Source of the DNA: Bacteroidetes bacterium UBA4408
Lineage (GTDB): Bacteria; Bacteroidota; Bacteroidia; UBA4408
Direction of reading: 5' to 3'
Assembly (NCBI GenBank): GCA_002389785.1
Contig: DGQS01000050.1
Location: 1 to 48,507, forward strand
Length of the DNA: 48,507 nt
The position numbers were made by a program, and so were the translations under genes. Below the pieces are notes generated by a model. It was not told where the DNA came from, did no database searches, and worked only from the letters and a program-made list of their open reading frames with translations. Below are positions 38,596 through 46,332 of the stretch, piece after piece; position 1 is the first letter of the stretch; each line of letters opens with the position of its first letter.

Positions 38596-38958
38596 ATGCA
38601 TAAATTTTATTTGAGGCTCGCTTTGCTTTCTATTCTGGTTGCCTTGGCCCTGCTGGCATGGAATAATTTAGCTCCCACCAATTTTACTACCCCTTTAAGC
38701 TGGTATGCACTAACCTTTTTTATTGTTGCCACCGGCGCCATACATTATTTTTTACACACATCGAGTAAGCAAAGTCCGCAAGTTTTTATTCGTTCATTCA
38801 TGGCCATTACCACCATTAAATTGCTTGCTTATTTGTTGTTTATAGTAATTATCTTGATGAGTAGAGTTGAAGGTGCGAAGGTTTTTGTGCTTCACTTTTT
38901 ACTTTTGTATTTTATTTTTACAGCTTTCGAAACCTATCAATTATTTAAAGTAAAATAA
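38596..38958 (+). CDS. Four-helix integral membrane protein downstream of atpZ-like gene
   Basis: 120 residues with four predicted TM helices (about 6-22, 34-53, 68-88 and 94-114) and a short basic C-terminus. It starts 15 bases after the AtpZ-like gene, so the two are cotranscribed. I do not recognise a named family, though its size and place fit the small membrane protein often found between atpZ and atpB in Bacteroidota. An F0-related role is inferred only from position; atpB itself does not follow. Confidence 0.7.
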   Translation: MHKFYLRLALLSILVALALLAWNNLAPTNFTTPLSWYALTFFIVATGAIHYFLHTSSKQSPQVFIRSFMAITTIKLLAYLLFIVIILMSRVEGAKVFVLHFLLLYFIFTAFETYQLFKVK

Positions 38959-39012
38959 CGATCAATCGCCACTGCAGCTTCAGATAGGAGTTTGTATGCA
39001 ACAGATAAAAAT

Positions 39013-39513
39013 ATGGCCGAATCAATACATGTTTCAACTTTTTTATCGAAAGAACAGAAGTACCAAAGTCTTTTGCCACAGTTGCAAGCCTTGGTGCAAG
39101 GCGAGGACGATTTTATAGCCAACCTTGCCAATATTTGTGCAGCGTTAAAATCGGGTCTGCAATTTTTTTGGGTGGGATTTTACTTCGTTAAAAAAAATCA
39201 GCAAAAGGAAGCATTGGTTTTAGGTCCTTTTCAAGGAACAGTGGCTTGTACACGCATTTCAAAAGGAAAGGGTGTATGTGGCACTTGCTGGGAAAAAAAG
39301 GAAATTCAGTTGGTCCCCGATGTAAGTCAATTTGAAGGACACATTGCTTGCAGCAGCGAATCAAAATCAGAAATAGTGTTACCGGCATTTGATGCGCAAG
39401 GAGAAGTTTTTTTAGTGTTGGATGTGGACAGTGATAAACTGAATGATTTTGATGACACCGATCGTACATATTTAGAGATGTTGATGCGTTTATTGGAAAA
39501 ATTACCTCGCTAA
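39013..39513 (+). CDS. msrC: Free methionine-(R)-sulfoxide reductase (GAF-domain fRMsr)
   Basis: 166 residues from ATG 39013; a TTG at 38992 adds seven. A single GAF domain with FWVGFYFV, LGPFQGTVAC, GKGVCGTCW and HIACSSESKSEIVLP. Cys 79, 89 and 113 have exactly the spacing (10 and 24) of Cys 84, 94 and 118 in E. coli YebR/MsrC, the catalytic and resolving cysteines. It reduces free methionine-R-sulfoxide to methionine with thioredoxin. The next gene starts within its stop codon (TAATG), so they are translationally linked. Confidence 0.92.
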   Translation: MAESIHVSTFLSKEQKYQSLLPQLQALVQGEDDFIANLANICAALKSGLQFFWVGFYFVKKNQQKEALVLGPFQGTVACTRISKGKGVCGTCWEKKEIQLVPDVSQFEGHIACSSESKSEIVLPAFDAQGEVFLVLDVDSDKLNDFDDTDRTYLEMLMRLLEKLPR

Positions 39514-41153
39514 TGAAGGCAATATTTGTGCTCCCCATTCGTTTTCTTTTTACCTGCCTGGGCTTTTGTTTGCTGTATGCGTGTGCTCAAGTTGTGAGCC
39601 CGACCGGCGGCGAAATGGATGTGCAAGCTCCGGTGCTGATAAGTAGTGAACCGGTGAATGGCGCAATCAATTGGAAGCAAAATAAACTGGAGTTGAAATT
39701 TAACGAGTACATAAATTTGAAAGATGTGTCTACTCAATTTATTGTATCGCCACCCTTGAAATCTATACCCGAACCTAAAATTAAAAACAAAACGCTTAGT
39801 CTTACCTGGGAGGATACTTTGAAACCCAATACAACCTATACCTTTAGTTTTGGCAATAGCATAGTTGATTATACCGAACAAAATGCGGTTGAAAATTACC
39901 GGCATGTATTTTCAACGGGCGATTTTATCGACTCATTAGTAGTTTCGGGCAAGCTCGAAAAAGCCTATGATCACAGTGTAGAAAAGGGAATTTTAGTGAT
40001 GTTGTACGACGAAAATAAAGCACAAAAAGATTCTTTCCCGTACAAAAGTTTGCCCGATTATTTTGCTAAAACCAATGCCTTTGGAAATTATTTTATTCCC
40101 AATGTAAAAAGCGGGAACTACAAGATTTTCGCTTTAAAAGAAGGCAATGCGAATTACCTGTTTGATAGCGATGATGAACAAATTGCTTTTGCAGATTCGA
40201 TGTTACGATTGAATAAAAGTACAGAGCTAAATCTTAGCATGTTTCAGGAGCCAAAGGCCAAATTGTTTTTAAAAAAGCCCATCAAAAATTATGTAGGACA
40301 ATTGCTGTTAATCTACAGTAAACCGCTGCAAAACCTAAGCATTGAATCGTTACAGCCAAGTCAAAAAATAAAGTGGCAGGCGCTTGAATATTCAACTTGG
40401 CGCGATACTGTGCGGTATTGGTATGCAGGAGCTGAAGGCGATTCACTAAAACTAAAGCTAATAGCCGATGGTGTTGTTATAGATACCTTGTTGCTAAAAA
40501 TTCCGCGTAAGGAAGACAACAAAAGCAAGGGTGATTTTGTAAACGGTTTTGCGTTTAAAACAAACATCAATGGAGATGGAAGTTTTGATTTAGGGAAAAA
40601 AATTGTGCTGCAGTTTCCTTCGCCGGTGAAAAACTATGTTGCCGGTAAAATATTGCTCACGAACCAACAAGATACAGTTCCGCTAGTATTTGCGTTTGAC
40701 GATTCCTTGCAGCGCAAAGCCGGCATATCGGCTCAACTAAAAGAAGACAGCACTTATGTATTGCTGATTCCCAAAGGTGTTTTTGAGGATTACGAGGGTG
40801 TAAAAAACGATACGGTAAAAATTAAATTTAAGCTGTTAACAGCAAGTGTTTACGGCACATTAAAATTAGGAGTAAAATTGCCATACGAAGGAGCTTTTGT
40901 GTTTCAACTGCTCGACGATAAGGAAAATGTACTGCGAGAGCAAAGCTTACTAAAAAGTGAAACGATTTTTTATGAGCATATAAAACCGGGGGTTTACAAG
41001 CTTAAACTTATAGCCGACAACAATACTAACAAGCGATGGGATAGCGGAAAGTGGCTCGAAAAGCGACAAGCCGAAAGAACTTATTACTACAAAAACGATT
41101 TAACTATACGTGCTAATTGGGATTTAGAAGAACAATGGGTAGTAGAAAAATAG
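39513..41153 (+). CDS. Ig-like (Big_5/SbsA) domain lipoprotein
   Basis: 546 residues starting in the TAATG overlap with msrC. A lipobox LYAC puts the lipid on Cys 24, followed by QVVSPTGGEMD, which is characteristic of a conserved Bacteroidota lipoprotein. An SbsA-type Ig-like domain (about 36-130: APVLISSEPVNGA, LELKFNEYIN, TLKPNTTYTFSFGNSI) is followed by beta-rich segments, including a CRD-like piece (about 150-220) and a C-terminal one with KPGVYKLKLIADNNTNKRWDSG. Likely on the periplasmic or outer face of the outer membrane. Function not known. Confidence 0.82.
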   Translation: MKAIFVLPIRFLFTCLGFCLLYACAQVVSPTGGEMDVQAPVLISSEPVNGAINWKQNKLELKFNEYINLKDVSTQFIVSPPLKSIPEPKIKNKTLSLTWEDTLKPNTTYTFSFGNSIVDYTEQNAVENYRHVFSTGDFIDSLVVSGKLEKAYDHSVEKGILVMLYDENKAQKDSFPYKSLPDYFAKTNAFGNYFIPNVKSGNYKIFALKEGNANYLFDSDDEQIAFADSMLRLNKSTELNLSMFQEPKAKLFLKKPIKNYVGQLLLIYSKPLQNLSIESLQPSQKIKWQALEYSTWRDTVRYWYAGAEGDSLKLKLIADGVVIDTLLLKIPRKEDNKSKGDFVNGFAFKTNINGDGSFDLGKKIVLQFPSPVKNYVAGKILLTNQQDTVPLVFAFDDSLQRKAGISAQLKEDSTYVLLIPKGVFEDYEGVKNDTVKIKFKLLTASVYGTLKLGVKLPYEGAFVFQLLDDKENVLREQSLLKSETIFYEHIKPGVYKLKLIADNNTNKRWDSGKWLEKRQAERTYYYKNDLTIRANWDLEEQWVVEK

Positions 41154-41359
41154 GCATAGTAATTTGTGTGTTTAGCCTGATTTGTGCACTAACAGCATGC
41201 CGCAGCAGGGGACCGCACAACAAGGTTTGGGAAAGCAAAAACCATCCCAGCGACGCTTTGCGCAAAGAGTACAATAAAGCGAATAAGCAAGGAACCAAAG
41301 ATTACAAAAATTCAAAGAAGCGCTTTCAGCGTTTGCATCGCAAAGGGGAGTGGTTATAG
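41135..41359 (+). CDS. Tiny basic lipoprotein, unknown function
   Basis: 74 residues from ATG 41135, overlapping the end of the Ig-like lipoprotein gene by 19 bases. A TTG at 41117 would add six. The signal peptide ends in LTAC with Cys 22. The mature part is short and very basic (KKRFQRLHRKGEW near the end). Small basic lipoproteins of this sort recur in Bacteroidota but I know of no function. Overlap points to cotranscription with the gene upstream. Confidence 0.7.
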   Translation: MGSRKIGIVICVFSLICALTACRSRGPHNKVWESKNHPSDALRKEYNKANKQGTKDYKNSKKRFQRLHRKGEWL

Positions 41360-41466
41360 GATATATAGTTTGATATTGCTGAAGTCATTTTTCAACAATA
41401 GTAAATTTTATTCTTCCCTATTTAATTCAGCTTAATTAGGTTTAATCAAAATGGATTTGCACAGAG

Positions 41467-42255
41467 TTATTGCTTTGCAATTGTAAACTCATCCGCATCT
41501 TTCTCAGCAGGAAAGCTCTCGCGAAAGTTGAGTAATTCGTTTTTGTGAAGCGCAACAGTTTCAATCCATTCGGTAGCTGCGGTGTTTTTTGTAAGTGCTT
41601 CTCCTAAATAAGATAAAGCCATAGAATCGCCCGAATAAGCAATGTTGTTTCCATCAACTCCCACACGGTTCACTCCAATAACGTAACTTTGATTTTCAAT
41701 CGCACGGGCCACCAACAACGATTTCCAGGCATGTCTGCGACGTTCAGGCCAATTGGCAACATACAGTAACACATCGTAGTTATCGCGCACGGTTCGTCTG
41801 CTCCATACCGGAAAGCGTAAGTCGTAGCACACTTGCAAACATATTTTAAATCCTTTGTAATCCACTATTACCTTGTTTTCACCACTGCTGTAATGGTTGT
41901 TTTCGCCGGCCATTCGAAATAAGTGTCGCTTGTTGTACCAGCTGCATTCCCCATTGGCTTGCATCCAAATTAAACGGTTGTAATACTTGCCAGCTTCTTC
42001 TACAATTAAGCTACCACATACTACACAGTTTTTTTTTGCTGCTATAGTGCGCATCCATGTTACACTTTTTCCTTGCATGGTTTCGGCCAACCTTTGCGAT
42101 TGCATGCTAAATCCCGTACTAAATAGTTCAGGCAATACAATAACATCGGTAGCACTAGTAAGTGTTTCTATTTTTTGTGCTAAATACGGTAAGTTTTCCT
42201 CCTTGTTTTCCCACGACAGTGGAACTTGCAATAGCGTAATTAGTAATTGGCTCAT
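41467..42255 (-). CDS. Omega-amidase (YafV-like nitrilase superfamily)
   Basis: 262 residues. The nitrilase triad is intact: Glu 43 (VLPELF), Lys 109 (NKRHLF) and Cys 143 (QVCYDLRFPVW). The FSTGF and CYDLRFPVWSR segments match YafV and Nit2, which hydrolyse alpha-ketoglutaramate and alpha-ketosuccinamate to the keto acid plus ammonia. The gene lies 23 bases after a methionine-type aminotransferase. Glutamine-dependent transamination followed by omega-amidase closes the methionine-salvage route and makes it irreversible, which explains the pairing. Confidence 0.9.
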   Translation of the reverse strand: MSQLLITLLQVPLSWENKEENLPYLAQKIETLTSATDVIVLPELFSTGFSMQSQRLAETMQGKSVTWMRTIAAKKNCVVCGSLIVEEAGKYYNRLIWMQANGECSWYNKRHLFRMAGENNHYSSGENKVIVDYKGFKICLQVCYDLRFPVWSRRTVRDNYDVLLYVANWPERRRHAWKSLLVARAIENQSYVIGVNRVGVDGNNIAYSGDSMALSYLGEALTKNTAATEWIETVALHKNELLNFRESFPAEKDADEFTIAKQ

Positions 42256-42278
42256 GAGGTTTTTTCGTTAATTGATAA

Positions 42279-43436
42279 TTACACAGCACAGAGTATTTTG
42301 GCAGCCTTTTCAAGTGTTTCGCTCGACTTGGCAAAACAAAAACGCAGCACTTTATTATCTTGTGGTTTATGATAAAATACCGAAACAGGAATGGATGCTA
42401 CACCGTGTTCTCGCGTTAAGCGTACTGCAAAATCGGTATCTTTTTCTTTTGTAATTCCGGTATATTTCAACAGTTGAAAATAGGAACCGGAAACCGGCAA
42501 TGGCACAAAACGAGACGACTTGAGTAGGGATAAAAAATAATCGCGCTTTTGCTGATAAAATTTTCCCAATTGTAAGTAATCCTCTTTGTGCTGGAGGTAT
42601 TCGGCATAAGCGTATTGAACAGCAGTATTGGCTGAAAATACAATGTATTGGTGAGCTTTTCTAAATTCGCTCATCAGGTTTTTGGGTGCTAAACAATAGC
42701 CCATTTTCCATCCGGTAGTATGGTAGGTTTTACCAAAGGAAGAAACAATAATGCTTCGTTCGGCAAGCTTGGGATAACGTGCTACACTTTGATGCTCATA
42801 CCCATCAAAAATAATGTGTTCGTAAACCTCATCGCTTAAAATAATAATGTCGGTGTTTTTAGTAAGCTTCTCCAGTTTTTGCATATCCGAAGCAGTAAGT
42901 ATGTTGCCGGAAGGGTTGTTGGGAGTGCAAATAATCATCATTTTAGTTTTTTGCTTTATCAGCTTTTTTACTTCTTCCCAATCAATGCCATAACCCGGAA
43001 ATTTTAGCTGAGCATATACTGCTTTTCCTCCGCTTAATTCAATGGCAGGAGTGTAGCAATCGTAAGCGGGTTCAAACACAATTACCTCATCGCCTTCTCT
43101 TACCAATGCCGAAATAGCTGTAAATATGGCCTGAGTAGCACCTGCAGTTACGGTAATTTCAGTTTCGGGATCGTAGGAAATGGAATACAACTCGTTCGTT
43201 TTTTTTGCAATGGCCTCTCTTAGTGCCGGTACTCCGGCCATTGGAGCATATTGGTTGTGTCCGATTTTCATGTGTTGATGCACTAATTTTACCAATTCGC
43301 CGGAGCAGCTAAAATCGGGGAATCCTTGCGAAAGGTTGATGGCATTGCACTCTTGGGCCAATTTACTCATGGTGGTAAATATGGAAGTTCCAACAGTCGG
43401 TAATTTGGAAGTAATTAAATTAGGATAATGCGGCAT
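42279..43436 (-). CDS. PLP-dependent methionine (YbdL-like) aminotransferase
   Basis: 385 residues, fold type I, class I/II. NLSQGFPDFSC, YAPMAGVPALREAIA, VTAGATQAIF, CTPNNPSGN, LSDEVYEHIIFDG and SSFGKTYHTTGWKMGY are the conserved blocks; Lys 236 in SFGKT is the PLP Schiff-base lysine. The pattern is that of YbdL, which uses methionine and other sulfur or aromatic acids, and of related kynurenine/glutamine transaminases. The omega-amidase gene follows, supporting glutamine as partner and a role in methionine salvage. Confidence 0.9.
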   Translation of the reverse strand: MPHYPNLITSKLPTVGTSIFTTMSKLAQECNAINLSQGFPDFSCSGELVKLVHQHMKIGHNQYAPMAGVPALREAIAKKTNELYSISYDPETEITVTAGATQAIFTAISALVREGDEVIVFEPAYDCYTPAIELSGGKAVYAQLKFPGYGIDWEEVKKLIKQKTKMMIICTPNNPSGNILTASDMQKLEKLTKNTDIIILSDEVYEHIIFDGYEHQSVARYPKLAERSIIVSSFGKTYHTTGWKMGYCLAPKNLMSEFRKAHQYIVFSANTAVQYAYAEYLQHKEDYLQLGKFYQQKRDYFLSLLKSSRFVPLPVSGSYFQLLKYTGITKEKDTDFAVRLTREHGVASIPVSVFYHKPQDNKVLRFCFAKSSETLEKAAKILCAV

Positions 43437-43470
43437 AGTGTGGCGATTATAGCAGATAGAGAAGTTTTTT

Positions 43471-44154
43471 TTATTCGGTGCTTTTTTTCAAAAATTTCTT
43501 TTTTACATCCGATAGCGGATAATTAGGGAACACCTTATTATAAAGTACCCCCCAATATATCAATAATTTTAATGAGTAAGTAGGAAATGTTAATCGTTCT
43601 TCGATGTTTTTATTTTTGTGCAAAGCAAAACGAAAGCCCACATCCAAACCTCCACCAAGCCAATCGAACACCTTGTATTGACCAGAAAGTGTAGGTTCGT
43701 ACAGCAATAACAAGTATTTGCGACTCCGTAGTTTTTCAATGTCTTTAAAACTATACTTATACCAAATAGCCCCAATGCCAAATTGCACAGGTACCGTAAA
43801 CTCCCATTTTTTGGTAGTGTAAAATACATACTCAATATACGAACAAAAATAGTGTACTTTAAGGTTGCGATGCACTACATCTACACCGCGTGGAGCATCA
43901 AAGCGAAGGTCGGTGATGAAACTGGTTTTTAAAAAATTATAGCCAAAACCCAAACGTAATTTTTTGCCAAAGTCGGCGCCAATTTTTACACCAAAAACCG
44001 GTTCCTTGTAGTTGGATATAAAGGAATTGCGCGAGTCGAGCTTAAAGTGCAGCGTTGGTTTGTTGTTAAGGTTGGCGCGCAAGGAATCGTAAAGCTGTGC
44101 TATAGAAATAAAAGGCAATAAAAAAAGTAAAATAAAAAAAGAAATTCGATTCAT
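43471..44154 (-). CDS. Exported protein of likely outer-membrane beta-barrel type, unknown
   Basis: 227 residues from ATG 44154; an in-frame start at 44169 adds five. The signal peptide ends near SIAQ. The mature part is rich in alternating aromatic and polar strands (FGVKIGADFGKKLRLGFGYNFL, VHYFCSYIEYVFY, TVPVQFGIGAIWYKY, WLGGGLDVGFRF), as in 8- to 10-strand outer-membrane barrels. No family was recognised. It lies 34 bases before the aminotransferase gene and could share its transcript, though the functions look unrelated. Confidence 0.65.
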   Translation of the reverse strand: MNRISFFILLFLLPFISIAQLYDSLRANLNNKPTLHFKLDSRNSFISNYKEPVFGVKIGADFGKKLRLGFGYNFLKTSFITDLRFDAPRGVDVVHRNLKVHYFCSYIEYVFYTTKKWEFTVPVQFGIGAIWYKYSFKDIEKLRSRKYLLLLYEPTLSGQYKVFDWLGGGLDVGFRFALHKNKNIEERLTFPTYSLKLLIYWGVLYNKVFPNYPLSDVKKKFLKKSTE

Positions 44155-44274
44155 TTGTAGAAAAAACACAGTTAAATTGCGATGCGCAAGTTAAACCTTT
44201 AAATGGTTTTGCTACAAAAACTTTTTTTTACTGAACAAAATCAAAAAGCTCAAATACTATATCTACTTAGGAAA

Positions 44275-44970
44275 TTAATATTTAATAAAGACACTTTTAT
44301 AATGATTTAATTTGTTTGTAACCACTAAATAATAAATGCCTGAATCTATTTTTTTTATGTCAATTATTCTATCATCTGTCACAATAGCCTCTTGCAAAAT
44401 CGCTCCATTTATAGAGTAAATTTTGTAGTAAAAGCTATCATTTTTGCCTGTATTCAATAAGTCAAACTGAATAAAATTATGTGCTGGATTTGGGTATATG
44501 GGTAAATGCACAATCTTTTTGGTTTCATTTGCAATATTATTTGTGCTAAATGTTAGATTTTTTTTCCCTTGGAAATAATATTTTTTATTGGAAGTGGGCC
44601 AATTAACTGTCGTATACCAATGAATAAAGGTTGAATCAGCGTACAATTTACCCCAAAAATAATTGTTCTGCGGAATTGATTGAACCGAGTCATTTGGAGC
44701 CCCTAGTGCAAAACTACTATCTGGATAAATAAAAACATCCTCACCTGAAAATGCAACAAAGCACGTAGAATCCATATAAATATTACCAATATTTGTAGAA
44801 TAATTAATGTCAAAAACTATAGGAATCCATGGCCCATTGTTCGTCGTATCCTTATAAAATCCACTATATTGACCAATTATCCACTCCCTCCGTTGCTTAA
44901 AGGTTGTTTTAGCAGTTATAGTGGCTGATAGTGAAATTAAAACTAAGATAAACTTTGAAAACCTATTCAT
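44275..44970 (-). CDS. T9SS type A sorting-domain protein, unknown head
   Basis: 231 residues. Signal peptide (about 1-20) is followed by a head of about 130 residues that I do not recognise (QRREWIIGQYSGFYKD and IHWYTTVNWPT). The last ~75 residues are a type A T9SS tail: PIYPNPAHNFIQFDL, YKIYSINGAIL, IDSGIYYLVV, ending VFIKY. So it is exported and attached to the surface or released. It overlaps the GH16 gene by 8 bases, so it is made from the same message. Confidence 0.85.
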   Translation of the reverse strand: MNRFSKFILVLISLSATITAKTTFKQRREWIIGQYSGFYKDTTNNGPWIPIVFDINYSTNIGNIYMDSTCFVAFSGEDVFIYPDSSFALGAPNDSVQSIPQNNYFWGKLYADSTFIHWYTTVNWPTSNKKYYFQGKKNLTFSTNNIANETKKIVHLPIYPNPAHNFIQFDLLNTGKNDSFYYKIYSINGAILQEAIVTDDRIIDIKKIDSGIYYLVVTNKLNHYKSVFIKY

Positions 44971-46315
44971 GTTTTTTTGCGCTAGAAATTTGTTTTAAAA
45001 GCTCGTAATCATATGGTAATGCACTACCATTTTGAATTGTTTGGTCTAATTGGCATTTTTTAGAGTCAATTATTATTGTTGAATTAGTACCACTAATTTC
45101 AAACCCATCGTTCAAAGTTACGAAATCTTGTCCACAAATATGATGGAAGCCATTATTAAAGACCGAAGTACCATTCAATGTTACATCTTTATATAAAACA
45201 CTTGGATAGTTCGACGAACTAACGCCATTAAATATTTTTGTTGAACAGTCCTGCTTTATTTGATATACCTTAATATAATCAACGTCATAGTTGAAAGGAA
45301 CTGTAGTCAAAAGTGTATCAAAAGGTATACAGTATTGAAATGCAGGTGTATAATTATCGATAATTAAGGGCATTGGATTTAATTTGCTAACCTTGATTTT
45401 GTTATCAGTAAATCTTTGTAATGTATCTTGACTGTCGTAATAAAAATCTAAATATTCAGGAGTCCACTCGCATCCTACAATATGCCATGCTCCTCCATTA
45501 AATGGCCCAAAATATTTCCTTGAATAAGGAAACTGTGGAGGATAAGCACTTGGGCAGCAGTTAGCATGAAAATAAAGAGTATCCATTGGGTTACCTGTAG
45601 GAGGTGCAATCAAGTTTCCACTATTATCTTTGTTTGGGTAGCGACGATAATGTACACATGCGCCCATGTTCCAATCAATTCCTCGCTGCTCAAAAATATC
45701 TATTTCGCTATAGCTAGCGAATGCAGTATCCTTTAAACCGCGCCACATCCATAAATTTGGGCCATAAGCATTATAAATATTATTTGGAGGCAAGCTAGAA
45801 ACATTGCTAAGTCGGTACTTTAACTCTATATAGCCAAACTTGAATATCTTTTTACTCCAGAGCATTGCGGTCGTATACTTGAATGGTTTTCCAATTGTTC
45901 CAGTATAATTACCGTTAACATCATATGTGTACACTTGACCTGTAACAGGAGTATTTTCCCTTTTACTTATCATTCTGTGAAAACCACTCCCTGTTGTATC
46001 ATATGTTCTATTAATATCAATACTGTGGAATGGAGGATAATAATTGTAAGCAATGTCCATACCTCCAGCACAAGCATTGGAATCAAAATTTGAATTCGGA
46101 ATATTTGGCCCCCACGGCCACTTTGTATCCCATTTATTCGTATTTAGCGCTAGGCTGTCAAACTCATCAAAAAAAACCAATTGATACAATGGGTCGTTGG
46201 CTAGGGTTTGGCCATTTGCAGTATTTACAGTACTTCCAAGAAAAAGCACTGTAGTAATGAAAGTACACAAAAAATACTCTAAAAATTTATATTTAGTTAA
46301 TTTTAAATTTTTCAT
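44963..46315 (-). CDS. Glycoside hydrolase family 16-like secreted enzyme
   Basis: 450 residues. N-terminal signal region (about 10-36), then a concanavalin-like beta jelly roll (about 42-355): LVFFDEFDSLALNTNKW is the usual start, GYIELKYRL the conserved strand, and Glu 204, Asp 206 and Glu 209 (EIDIFE) form the ExDxxE catalytic motif. DVDYIKVYQ closes the domain. The tail (about 365-450) has HHICGQDFVTLNDGFEISG, like the coat-hanger repeats of Bacteroidota surface proteins, but no recognised T9SS tail. GH16 enzymes cut beta-1,3 or 1,4 glucans and galactans; the substrate here is not evident. Confidence 0.88.
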   Translation of the reverse strand: MKNLKLTKYKFLEYFLCTFITTVLFLGSTVNTANGQTLANDPLYQLVFFDEFDSLALNTNKWDTKWPWGPNIPNSNFDSNACAGGMDIAYNYYPPFHSIDINRTYDTTGSGFHRMISKRENTPVTGQVYTYDVNGNYTGTIGKPFKYTTAMLWSKKIFKFGYIELKYRLSNVSSLPPNNIYNAYGPNLWMWRGLKDTAFASYSEIDIFEQRGIDWNMGACVHYRRYPNKDNSGNLIAPPTGNPMDTLYFHANCCPSAYPPQFPYSRKYFGPFNGGAWHIVGCEWTPEYLDFYYDSQDTLQRFTDNKIKVSKLNPMPLIIDNYTPAFQYCIPFDTLLTTVPFNYDVDYIKVYQIKQDCSTKIFNGVSSSNYPSVLYKDVTLNGTSVFNNGFHHICGQDFVTLNDGFEISGTNSTIIIDSKKCQLDQTIQNGSALPYDYELLKQISSAKKHE

Positions 46316-46332
46316 AGTCTAAGTTGTAAAAA

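Noticed and set aside
41413..41436. Imperfect AT-rich inverted repeat between the small lipoprotein and omega-amidase genes
   Set aside because: The stem has a mismatch and no T-run, so a terminator could not be supported.
44197..44213. Small hairpin (AAACC / GGTTT) upstream of the barrel-like protein gene
   Set aside because: Five base pairs in AT-rich DNA is expected by chance.
44963..44970. GH16 gene and its downstream neighbour as one frameshifted gene with a T9SS tail
   Set aside because: The downstream gene has its own ATG and signal peptide, so the 8-base overlap is a normal operon junction.
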